Below are positions 9,776 through 16,916 of a stretch of DNA of 64,000 nt, piece after piece. Source of the DNA: DASZTV01 sp035548125. GTDB taxonomy: Bacteria > Actinomycetota > Actinomycetes > JAFAQI01. The notes below the pieces were generated by a model. The model did no database searches, had not been told where the DNA came from, and was given only the letters and a program-made list of their open reading frames with translations. Location of the stretch: NCBI GenBank assembly GCA_035548125.1, contig DASZTV010000032.1, positions 11,444-75,443 on the forward strand, in the 5' to 3' direction. The translations under genes and the position numbers were made by a program. Positions within the stretch are counted from its first letter, which is position 1. Each line of letters begins with the position of its first letter.

Positions 9776-10459
9776 GTGCCCACCACCAGTCGCGTCGGTG
9801 TGGTGACGTTCCCCGGATCGCTCGACGACCGGGACGCCGCACGCGCCGTGAAGGCCGCCGGCGCCGAGCCGGTCAGCCTCTGGCACGGCGACGCGACGCT
9901 GCACGGCGTCGACGCGGTCGTGCTTCCCGGCGGCTTCTCCTACGGCGACTACCTCCGGGCCGGCGCGATCGCGCGGTTCTCCCCGGTGGTCGCCGAGATC
10001 GTCGCGGCGGCGGAGAAGGGACTGCCCGTTCTGGGCATCTGCAACGGCTTCCAGGTGCTGTGCGAGGCCGGCCTGCTGCCCGGCGCCCTGATCCGCAACG
10101 CCGGGCTCCACTTCGTCTGCCGCGACCAGCGACTGCGCGTCGAGTCACCCTCCACGCGGTGGACCAGCCACTACTCGCCGGGCGCGGAGATCGTGATCCC
10201 GGTCAAGCACGGGGAGGGCCGGTACGTCGCCGACGCAGCGACCATCAAGGAGCTCGAGCGTGACGGGCTGGTCGCGTTCCGCTACCTCGGCGGCAACCCA
10301 AACGGCGCGCTCAACGACATTGCCGGGATTCGCAACCCCGCCGGCAACGTGGTGGGCCTGATGCCGCACCCCGAACACGCCATCGACGAGCTGACCGGCC
10401 CGTCGGCCGACGGCCTGGTGATGTTCACCTCAGTGATCAGCGCGTTAGTCGCTGCATGA
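9776..10459 (+). CDS. purQ: FGAM synthase glutaminase subunit PurQ
   Basis: 227 residues, GTG start. Class I glutamine amidotransferase that supplies ammonia to PurL. The nucleophile lies in VLGICNGFQ (Cys89), and the His-Glu pair in LMPHPEHA near residues 205-208; GGFSYGDYLR is diagnostic of PurQ. Stop overlaps the purL ATG (ATGA). Confidence 0.96.
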   Translation: MPTTSRVGVVTFPGSLDDRDAARAVKAAGAEPVSLWHGDATLHGVDAVVLPGGFSYGDYLRAGAIARFSPVVAEIVAAAEKGLPVLGICNGFQVLCEAGLLPGALIRNAGLHFVCRDQRLRVESPSTRWTSHYSPGAEIVIPVKHGEGRYVADAATIKELERDGLVAFRYLGGNPNGALNDIAGIRNPAGNVVGLMPHPEHAIDELTGPSADGLVMFTSVISALVAA

Positions 10460-12705
10460 CCTCTCCGACCGTCGACACCGTCGAGCACGCCGCGGCAACA
10501 CCGGACCAGGCTCAGCCCTACGCCGAACTGGGTCTCAAGGACGACGAGTACGCCAGGATCCGCGAGATCCTCGGCCGCCGGCCGACCGACAGCGAGCTGG
10601 CGATGTACTCGGTGATGTGGAGCGAACACTGCTCCTACAAGTCGAGCAAGGTTCATCTCCGCCAGTTCGGGGAGAACCCGCCGGCGAGCGACGCGATGCT
10701 CGTCGGGATGGGCGAGAACGCCGGTGTCGTCGATGTCGGCGGTGGCCTCGCGGTGACGTTCAAGGTCGAGAGCCACAACCACCCGTCGTACGTCGAGCCC
10801 TACCAGGGCGCAGCGACCGGCGTCGGTGGCATCGTGCGCGACATCCTCACGATGGGTGCACGGCCGATCGCGGTGATGGACTCGCTCCGGTTCGGCGACG
10901 CCGACGCGCCCGACACCAAGCGGCTGGTCACCGGAGTGGTCGCCGGCGTCGGCGGCTACGGCAACTGCCTCGGGCTGCCCAACATCGGTGGTGAGGTCGG
11001 CTTCGACCCGACGTACGGCGGCAACCCGCTGGTCAACGCGTTGTGTGTCGGCGTCCTCCCGCACGATCGGCTGCAGCTCGCGCAGGCCAAGGGCGCCGGC
11101 AACAAGGTCGTGCTGCTCGGCGCGTTGACCGGGCGCGACGGCATCGGCGGCGTCTCCGTGCTCGCGAGCGCAACCTTCGACGAGGAGAGTCCGAGCAAGC
11201 GGCCGAGCGTCCAGGTCGGCGACCCCTTCACCGAGAAGATCCTCATCGAGTGTTGCCTCGAGCTGTTCGACGCCGGTCTGGTGACCGGCATCCAGGACCT
11301 CGGCGGTGCCGGACTGTCGTGTGCGACCAGCGAGACCGCATCCCACGGCGACGGAGGCATGCGCGTCGAGCTCGACAAGGTGCCGCTGCGCGAACCGTCG
11401 ATGTCGCCGCTCGAGGTGCTCACCAGCGAGTCGCAGGAGCGGATGCTCGCGATCGTCGAACCGGCCGACGTCGACGATGTCCTTGCGCTGTGCCAGAAGT
11501 GGGGTGTCCTCGCCACCGTGATCGGCGAGGTCACCGAGGGCGACCGCCTGGTCGTGACCTGGCACGGCGACACCGTCGTGGACGCCCCGCCGGGCTCGCT
11601 CGCCGACGACGGGCCGGTCTACCAACGCCCGCTCGCGCGCCCCGACGACGTTCAGGACGCGCTCGCCGCCGACAGTTCCGCGGCGCTGCCGCGACCGTCG
11701 ACCGGTGACGAGCTTCGCGACACCCTGCTGCGCCTCGTCGGGTCGGCGGAACTGTGCAGCAGGCGCTGGGTGACCGAGCAGTACGACCGCTACGTGATCG
11801 GCGGCACCGTGCTCGCGATGCCGCACGATTCGGGGGTGGTCCGGCTCGGCGACGACACCGTACGCGGCATCGCGCTCTCCCTCGACGGCAACGGTCGGTT
11901 CGCGAAGCTCGACCCGCACGACGGCGCACAGCTCGCGCTCTCCGAGGCGTATCGCAACGTCGCGTGCGCCGGTGCCCGTCCGCTTGCGGTGTCGGACTGC
12001 CTCAACTTCGGCTCGCCCGAGGACCCCTCGGTGATGTGGCAGTTCGCCGAGGCGACCCGAGGTCTCGCCGAGGCGTGCCGGTCGCTCGGCACCCCGGTGA
12101 CCGGCGGCAACGTCAGCTTCTACAACCAGACCGGCGCGACGGCGATCAACCCGACACCGGTGATCGGCGTACTCGGTGTCCTCGAGGACGTACGGCGGCG
12201 GGTGCCGAGCGGGTTCGTCGCCGGGGGCGACCAGATCGTGTTGCTCGGCAGGACCGACGACGAGCTCGACGGATCGGCGTGGGCCTGGGTGGTGCACCGT
12301 CATCTCGGCGGCCGCCCGCCCGCGGTGCGGCTCGGCGCCGAGCGTGCGCTCGCCGAGCTCCTGCGGGACGCCGCGCAGCAGTCGATGGTCGCGAGCGCGC
12401 ACGACCTGTCGGAGGGCGGTCTGGCGCAGGCGCTGGTCGAGGCGTGCCTCATCGAAGACGTCGGGGCTCGGGTGGTTCTCGCCGGCGACGGCTTCGTCGA
12501 GCTGTTCAGCGAGAGTGCCGCTCGCGCCCTGGTTACCACCCGCAACGCGGATGCCGTCGTCGCACTCGCGGACTCGCACGGCGTGACCGCGCGGGTGATC
12601 GGCGAGACCGGAGGAGACTCCCTCGTCGTCAGCGGCCAGTTCGAGGTCGGTCTCAGTGAGCTGCGGGAGCGGTTCGAGGCCACCCTCCCCGCCCTGTTCG
12701 GCTAG
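10456..12705 (+). CDS. purL: FGAM synthase catalytic subunit PurL
   Basis: 749 residues, the small PurL type that works with PurS and PurQ. Converts FGAR to FGAM with ATP. Motifs: MWSEHCSYKSSK, FKVESHNHPS, IQDLGGAGLSCA, VTGGNVSFYNQT and the C-terminal AHDLSEGGLAQAL. Translationally coupled to purQ, and its TAG overlaps the next GTG start. Confidence 0.97.
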   Translation: MTSPTVDTVEHAAATPDQAQPYAELGLKDDEYARIREILGRRPTDSELAMYSVMWSEHCSYKSSKVHLRQFGENPPASDAMLVGMGENAGVVDVGGGLAVTFKVESHNHPSYVEPYQGAATGVGGIVRDILTMGARPIAVMDSLRFGDADAPDTKRLVTGVVAGVGGYGNCLGLPNIGGEVGFDPTYGGNPLVNALCVGVLPHDRLQLAQAKGAGNKVVLLGALTGRDGIGGVSVLASATFDEESPSKRPSVQVGDPFTEKILIECCLELFDAGLVTGIQDLGGAGLSCATSETASHGDGGMRVELDKVPLREPSMSPLEVLTSESQERMLAIVEPADVDDVLALCQKWGVLATVIGEVTEGDRLVVTWHGDTVVDAPPGSLADDGPVYQRPLARPDDVQDALAADSSAALPRPSTGDELRDTLLRLVGSAELCSRRWVTEQYDRYVIGGTVLAMPHDSGVVRLGDDTVRGIALSLDGNGRFAKLDPHDGAQLALSEAYRNVACAGARPLAVSDCLNFGSPEDPSVMWQFAEATRGLAEACRSLGTPVTGGNVSFYNQTGATAINPTPVIGVLGVLEDVRRRVPSGFVAGGDQIVLLGRTDDELDGSAWAWVVHRHLGGRPPAVRLGAERALAELLRDAAQQSMVASAHDLSEGGLAQALVEACLIEDVGARVVLAGDGFVELFSESAARALVTTRNADAVVALADSHGVTARVIGETGGDSLVVSGQFEVGLSELRERFEATLPALFG

Positions 12706-13490
12706 TGCCTGCCGACCTCGCCACGCTGCGCGCGGCGTACGGCGCGCAGGTGCACCACCTGGTCAGCTGGCTTGCGACGGTCCCGCTTGATCGGTGGGAG
12801 GCGCCCTCGCGGCTGCCCGGCTGGACGGTCGGTCAGCTCGCCTTCCACACGACCGAGGTGCCGGCAACGGTCGTCGCTGCACTCCTCGAGGGCCCGGTGA
12901 AGGAACGCGCGCTCACCATTGCGGAGTACACCGCGCACTGGCGTGGGGCGGCCGGCGAGATCGCAGAGCGTGAACGGGCCAACGCCGGCGCCATCACCCG
13001 CGACCAGGTGGTCGAGCGGCACGCCACCGCACTCGGCACGATGTCGAGCGCGCTCGACGCGGCCGGGCCCGGTGACCCGATCGTGCGTGCTCGCCGGGGT
13101 CCGTTGCGGCTGTCGGACCTGATGGTCACGCGCGTCGACGAGCTCGTGGTGCACTCGCTGGACCTGACCGCGTCGGTTCCGGACCTGGCGCCGGTCCAGA
13201 TCGACCGCGAGGCGCTCGGCGTTGCTGCCCGGATGCTGACCGGCATCCTGACCGAGCGGGCGCCCGGCAAGAGTGTCGAGGTCCGCATCCCGCCGTACGT
13301 CGCGGTCCAGTGCGTTCAGGGCCCGCGGCACACCCGTGGCACGCCACCCAACGTGGTCGAGATGGATCCGACCGCCTGGGTGGAGCTGGCCACCGGGCGC
13401 CTCGATTGGGCAGCCGCCGTCGGCGATGGTCGGGTTCGCGCGAGCGGGGAGCGCGCGGACATCTCCGCGCTCCTGCCGGTCCTCGCGTGA
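12705..13490 (+). CDS. TIGR03083/maleylpyruvate isomerase-like protein with sterol-carrier-like C-terminus
   Basis: 261 residues, GTG start overlapping the purL stop. The N-terminal half (YGAQVHHLVSWLATVPLDRWEAPSRLPGWTV, LAFHT) has the DinB-like fold of mycothiol-dependent enzymes, with a His-based metal site likely; the C-terminal half (VVEMDPTAWVELATGRLDW) resembles the SCP2-like domain found in sterol carrier family proteins that often follow purL in actinobacteria. Substrate unknown. A strong dyad follows the stop codon. Confidence 0.75.
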   Translation: MPADLATLRAAYGAQVHHLVSWLATVPLDRWEAPSRLPGWTVGQLAFHTTEVPATVVAALLEGPVKERALTIAEYTAHWRGAAGEIAERERANAGAITRDQVVERHATALGTMSSALDAAGPGDPIVRARRGPLRLSDLMVTRVDELVVHSLDLTASVPDLAPVQIDREALGVAARMLTGILTERAPGKSVEVRIPPYVAVQCVQGPRHTRGTPPNVVEMDPTAWVELATGRLDWAAAVGDGRVRASGERADISALLPVLA

Positions 13491-13530
13491 TTGCCGTCTC
13501 GCCGCGCTCTAACACCGCCAGACGGCAATC
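13489..13530. terminator. Bidirectional terminator-like hairpin
   Basis: GATTGCCGTCT (13489-13499) pairs perfectly with AGACGGCAATC (13520-13530), with a 20-base loop. It sits exactly between the convergent purL-operon tail and the LysE gene and would serve both strands. Confidence 0.65.
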
Positions 13531-13532
13531 GC

Positions 13533-14174
13533 TCAGGTTTTGCGACCGGTGGCGAGGACGCCGGCGCCCACCGCCATGATCGCGAGGCCACCGGTGCCGC
13601 CGACCAGCTCGAGTCGCCGGGGTGAACCGGCGAACCACGACCGAACCGTGCTCGCCGCAGCGATCCACACCGAGTCCGACACCATCGCGAGCGCGAAGAA
13701 GATCGCGCCGAGGATCAGGATCTGGATCGGGACGCTGCCGTCGTTCCGACTGGTGAACTGAGGGAGCACCGCGACCAGGAACACGATGGTCTTCGGGTTC
13801 GTCACCCCTACGGTCATGCCTTCGACGAAGGCGCGACGGTCGGATCGAGGCGCGCCGAAGGACGCCGAGATCGCCCCGGCCGTCGACTTCCGGGCGCGGA
13901 ACGTCTTGAACCCGAGATAGAGCAGGTAGCAACCGCCGAGCAACTTGACCGCCGTGAAGGCCGCGACGGACTCCTCGACCAGCGCTCCGATGCCGAACGC
14001 GACCGCGACCGTCTGCACGTAGACGCCGAAGGAGTTGCCGACCATTGACAGCAGAGCTACTCGGCGACCGCTGGACAGTGCACGGCCGACGACGAACAAG
14101 ACGCTCGGTCCCGGGATCACGATCACGACGAACCCGGTCACCGCGAACGCGAGAAGATGCTCCGCCGACGGCAT
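13533..14174 (-). CDS. LysE/RhtB-family amino-acid exporter
   Basis: 213 residues from ATG 14174; a GTG at 14183 is also in frame. Cytoplasmic-membrane permease with about six hydrophobic segments. The family signature is present: VIVIPGPSVLFVVGRAL near the N-terminus, then GGCYLLYLGFKTFRAR and GVTNPKTIVFLVAVLPQF. It would export amino acids or related small molecules by proton exchange; the substrate is not predictable. Monocistronic. Confidence 0.85.
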   Translation of the reverse strand: MPSAEHLLAFAVTGFVVIVIPGPSVLFVVGRALSSGRRVALLSMVGNSFGVYVQTVAVAFGIGALVEESVAAFTAVKLLGGCYLLYLGFKTFRARKSTAGAISASFGAPRSDRRAFVEGMTVGVTNPKTIVFLVAVLPQFTSRNDGSVPIQILILGAIFFALAMVSDSVWIAAASTVRSWFAGSPRRLELVGGTGGLAIMAVGAGVLATGRKT

Positions 14175-14235
14175 GCGCGTCACGGTAGACGCGGACCGCG
14201 GCCGGCGGGCATCGATTTTCTCGCGGCGACCTCGC

Positions 14236-15069
14236 CTAGTTCCAGGACGAGGCGCGGAGGTTCGCGGCGCCGTGCCGCACTGCCTGGTGCCAGCTGTAGG
14301 TCAGTTTCGGCGGCCTCCCCCTTCCGCCCGTGAGCACTTCGGCGATCGAGGCGCCCGCCGGACGGGCAGTGCCGGCGCCGGCCAGCAGCGTCGGGTTCGA
14401 GTGGTAGCCGCCGAGGATGATCTGACGGTGCCCCCAGCACCCGGCTGACTTCGGGGTGAGGCAGTCCAGGTTGATGCTGCCGCCACCGGCGTAGCCGTCG
14501 TTGTACATCCAGTCATAGTCCGAGGCGAGTGGGCCGAAGTCGCCGGCCCAGACCGACCCGTACTCGGTGATGCCGAGCAGGCGGAGCAGCGAGATCGCCG
14601 GCGCCGGATCGACGCTGAGCACCGCGGCGAGGTGCGACGCGTTGTTGAGAGCTCGGGTAAGGCCGCGGAAGGGCTTCATGCCTCGTGCGACGCGTTCCAG
14701 GTTCGTGACGACGAAGGTCTGCTCGGCAACGCTGAGCTTGCCGAAGTTGTCCGGGAGCTTCATCGCGGCCTTCTTCACCCCCTCCCTCACCCGGGCCCGG
14801 GCGATCGCCGACAACGCCTCGCGCGTGCACTTCTTGCTCCGCCAGTTCGACGCGCAGGTCGGCACGTAGTCCGGCACCGGGGGGAGGTTCCGCGCAGGAT
14901 CGCGGACGGCCGCGGGGGCCAGGTCGAGAACTCGCGGCGGGCCGAGCACTTGGGGTCGTTGTGCGGCCCGGCCCGCCGCGACTGCCGTCGAAGTGGATCC
15001 GACAACGCCGGTGATCGCCAACACGACGCCGAGCGGCGCCACCAGGTGGCTCGAACGCTTCCGGGTCAT
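14236..15069 (-). CDS. Secreted CAP-like protein
   Basis: 277 residues. Signal peptide at residues 1-32 (cleavage near TAVAA). The mature part has paired Cys (TCASN, KKCTRE; LDCLTPKSAGCWGHRQIIL). NNASHLAAVL and GCWGHRQIILGG resemble the His-containing motifs of bacterial SCP/CAP-domain proteins (typically GHRxNIL), so I call it CAP-like with caution. Function unknown; the family includes secreted proteins with antimicrobial, signalling or lipid-binding roles. Its promoter region holds two GTCAA-type half sites (15123-15138) like those in front of the small peptide gene and the HTH-TPR regulator, suggesting joint control. Confidence 0.55.
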   Translation of the reverse strand: MTRKRSSHLVAPLGVVLAITGVVGSTSTAVAAGRAAQRPQVLGPPRVLDLAPAAVRDPARNLPPVPDYVPTCASNWRSKKCTREALSAIARARVREGVKKAAMKLPDNFGKLSVAEQTFVVTNLERVARGMKPFRGLTRALNNASHLAAVLSVDPAPAISLLRLLGITEYGSVWAGDFGPLASDYDWMYNDGYAGGGSINLDCLTPKSAGCWGHRQIILGGYHSNPTLLAGAGTARPAGASIAEVLTGGRGRPPKLTYSWHQAVRHGAANLRASSWN

Positions 15070-15122
15070 CGACGCGTCCCTCCCGAACGGCGCGTCGAGT
15101 GAACCTCCGCCGATCAGATGAT

Positions 15123-15138
15123 GTCAAGTTCTGTCAAC
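15123..15138 (-). promoter_or_regulatory. Site A: GTCAAG/GTCAAC half sites upstream of the CAP-like gene
   Basis: GTCAAG (15123-15128) and GTCAAC (15133-15138), read on the minus strand as two TTGACA-like boxes 4 bases apart, 54-69 bases before the CAP-like start. Similar half sites occur as sites B and C. They may be -35 boxes, an operator, or both. Confidence 0.4.
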
Positions 15139-15221
15139 TATTTGCCACGCGACCTCGGCCAGACGGCGGCGGGAAAGTTCCGTCGGTCGGCGCAACTTAC
15201 GACAGATCACGCTCAGCGTTG

Positions 15222-15250
15222 GTTGACTCAGTCATTTGCCAGAAGTTAAC
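15222..15250 (+). promoter_or_regulatory. Site B: GTTGAC-N17-GTTAAC upstream of the small peptide gene
   Basis: GTTGAC (15222-15227) and GTTAAC (15245-15250), 34 bases before the peptide ATG. The arrangement GTTGACT...GTTAACTC is nearly that of site C (GTTGACT...GTCAACTC). TTGACT could act as a -35 element overlapped by an operator. Confidence 0.45.
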
Positions 15251-15283
15251 TCCGCGCATCGGATCGAGCAAAAGGAGCGCGTC

Positions 15284-15403
15284 ATGGTTCGTCGGATCAC
15301 CTGTGTCCTCGCGGCGATCGTCATCGCAGGGTTCACCACTGCGGCACCTGCGGCGGCGTCGAACGGAACCGTCAAGCCGATGGGTCATCTCTACTGCTGC
15401 TGA
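15284..15403 (+). CDS. 39-residue secreted peptide precursor ending in Cys-Cys
   Basis: A strong ribosome site (AAAGGAG, 15270-15276) lies 7 bases before the ATG. The product has a basic start (MVRRIT), a hydrophobic core (VLAAIVIAGF) and an A-rich cleavage region (TTAAPAAA), a clear Sec-type signal of about 25 residues. The predicted mature peptide is SNGTVKPMGHLYCC, 14 residues. No family is recognised. The stop codon lies 31 bp from the stop of a convergent HTH-TPR regulator. Small secreted peptide next to an HTH-TPR regulator is the arrangement of RNPP quorum-sensing pairs (PlcR-PapR, Rgg-SHP) in Firmicutes; a signal-peptide role here is inference. Absence of coding function cannot be excluded for a gene this short, but start signal and export signal together are persuasive. 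Confidence 0.65.
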   Translation: MVRRITCVLAAIVIAGFTTAAPAAASNGTVKPMGHLYCC

Positions 15404-15434
15404 GCGGAGCCGCGCCGCGCTGGGGCCGGAGTAC

Positions 15435-16781
15435 CTACCGGCTCAGCTGGAGCGCAGCGGGCAGTTGAAGGCCGGTGGCGACGGCGGCGCGCCGGTAGGC
15501 GTCTAGGGCGCCCGCCGCGTCGCCGACCGACTCCAGTTGGGCGCCCAGGTCGAGCCACAACTGGGCTGCCGCCCGGTCCTGTCCGACTCCGGTGAGCAGG
15601 CCAACCGCGGTTCGGTAGTGATCCCGGGCGGCCGCCGCGTCGCCGGCGCGGGCCGCGATTTGGCCGAGGACGGAGGCTGCGCCGGCCGCGGCGAGCGGAG
15701 CGGCGTCGCGCGTCGCGTCCAGCGCGGCCTCGGCGAGCTCAGTTGCCGCAGCGTCCTCGCCGGCCGCCAGCCGCACGCGAGCGAGCGCCACGTCACAGTG
15801 CGCCATGTCGGCGACGCTCGCACTCGATGTGGTCAGGTCAGCCCTTGCCCTTTCGAGGTTGCCCTGGGCGGCGGACAGATCTGGCGGGTCGAGGGAGAGT
15901 TGCATGACGCCGACCTCGGCGCGGAGTCGGGCGAGGTTGCGCCGATCCTCGCCGGAGGCGAGCAGTGCGAGTGCGCGCTCCGCCAGCGGGACGGCCTCCG
16001 TCGTGTGTCCGCGTTGCGCTTCGAACACGCTCGCGTTCCAGTACGCCGCTGCCATTGCGTTCGGCGCCCCGCTCTCCTCCGCCCGCTCGATGGCCGTCAT
16101 CGCGATGCGCACCGCATGTCCGGCGTCGCCGCGCTCGAAGTGGGCGGCGGCAACGGTCACCGCCAGCCGAATCGCCTCTTCGCCGCCATCGATCCCGGCG
16201 GCCTTGAGCGCTCTCAGCGCCGATTCTCCGACGTCGACGGCGCGGGCCAGGTCGCCGGACTCGCGGTAGCACCGACTCAACGCGACTCGCACCGCCAGCG
16301 CGGCTCCGCCGGACTCCTGCTCCGCCAGGCGCTCGAGCATCACGATCGCCTCGTCGTAACGGCCGAGCGCTTCCAATGCTCGGGCCTGCAAGAGCTGCCC
16401 GCGCCGTAGTGCGGTAGGCCCGACCGGTTCCGAACCGTCGCCGAGCAGAAGCTCCACCTCACGGAGGGCGACCTCGGCGTCGCCAGTCTCCACCGCGAGC
16501 TCCGCGTGCAGCAGGGTGAGAAGCACCTCGTCAGAGCGGGCCGGCGACACCCCGAGCACGAGGTACTCCGGCGTCGTGTCGAGTAGTCCGGCGAACGCCT
16601 CGAGCAGCTTCACGTCGGGTCGCCGCTGGCCGGACTCGATACGGGAGATATAGCCCACCGTGACGGCACCGGCAGCGAGCGCCTCCTGGGTGAGCCCGCA
16701 GGCGAGGCGGCGATCCCGGATCCGCTTGCCGAGCGTGGTCAGGTCGGCATCGTGCAGTCGTCCGGCGAGGTCGGCGTCCAT
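15435..16781 (-). CDS. HTH (XRE)-TPR transcriptional regulator, RNPP-like architecture
   Basis: 448 residues. Residues about 14-75 form an XRE helix-turn-helix (TLGKRIRDRRLACGLTQEAL, VTVGYISRIESGQRRPDVKLLEAFAGLL). The remainder, about 95-440, is a run of TPR-like helix pairs (for example ALGRYDEAIVMLERLAE, ARAGDAAAARDHYRTAVGLL, SVGDAAGALDAYRRAAVATG). HTH plus a long TPR domain is the layout of the peptide-sensing PlcR/Rgg/PrgX group; in actinobacteria such proteins are common but their ligands are mostly unknown. The open frame runs upstream to 18122 but the HTH starts just after ATG 16781. Convergent with the 39-residue secreted peptide gene and divergent from a secreted hydrolase. A GTTGAC/GTCAAC dyad lies 58 bases upstream, so autoregulation is plausible. 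Confidence 0.85.
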   Translation of the reverse strand: MDADLAGRLHDADLTTLGKRIRDRRLACGLTQEALAAGAVTVGYISRIESGQRRPDVKLLEAFAGLLDTTPEYLVLGVSPARSDEVLLTLLHAELAVETGDAEVALREVELLLGDGSEPVGPTALRRGQLLQARALEALGRYDEAIVMLERLAEQESGGAALAVRVALSRCYRESGDLARAVDVGESALRALKAAGIDGGEEAIRLAVTVAAAHFERGDAGHAVRIAMTAIERAEESGAPNAMAAAYWNASVFEAQRGHTTEAVPLAERALALLASGEDRRNLARLRAEVGVMQLSLDPPDLSAAQGNLERARADLTTSSASVADMAHCDVALARVRLAAGEDAAATELAEAALDATRDAAPLAAAGAASVLGQIAARAGDAAAARDHYRTAVGLLTGVGQDRAAAQLWLDLGAQLESVGDAAGALDAYRRAAVATGLQLPAALQLSR

Positions 16782-16838
16782 CGGTGCGGCTTCCCGTCTG
16801 GGCAGGGGAGGACCAGCGCCCCCCAAGGCAGAATCGAA

Positions 16839-16866
16839 GTTGACTGATTTTTCCCCACCTGTCAAC
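16839..16866. promoter_or_regulatory. Site C: GTTGAC-N16-GTCAAC in the regulator/DUF6351 divergent promoter
   Basis: Perfect 6-bp inverted repeat (16839-16844 and 16861-16866) between the divergent regulator and DUF6351 genes. It lies 58 bases from the regulator start and 50 from the hydrolase start, and each half contains TTGAC, so it overlaps possible -35 elements for both directions. Same half sites as A and B. Confidence 0.5.
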
Positions 16867-16916
16867 TCTGCTTTCGCGCTCCGGCGGCAGGACCCGTCGC
16901 GGGAGGGGCGAACCGG

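Noticed and set aside
10282..12579. 765-residue frame antisense to purL
   Set aside because: Shadow of a high-GC gene; composition is His/Arg/Asp-rich with no domain, and purL is certain.
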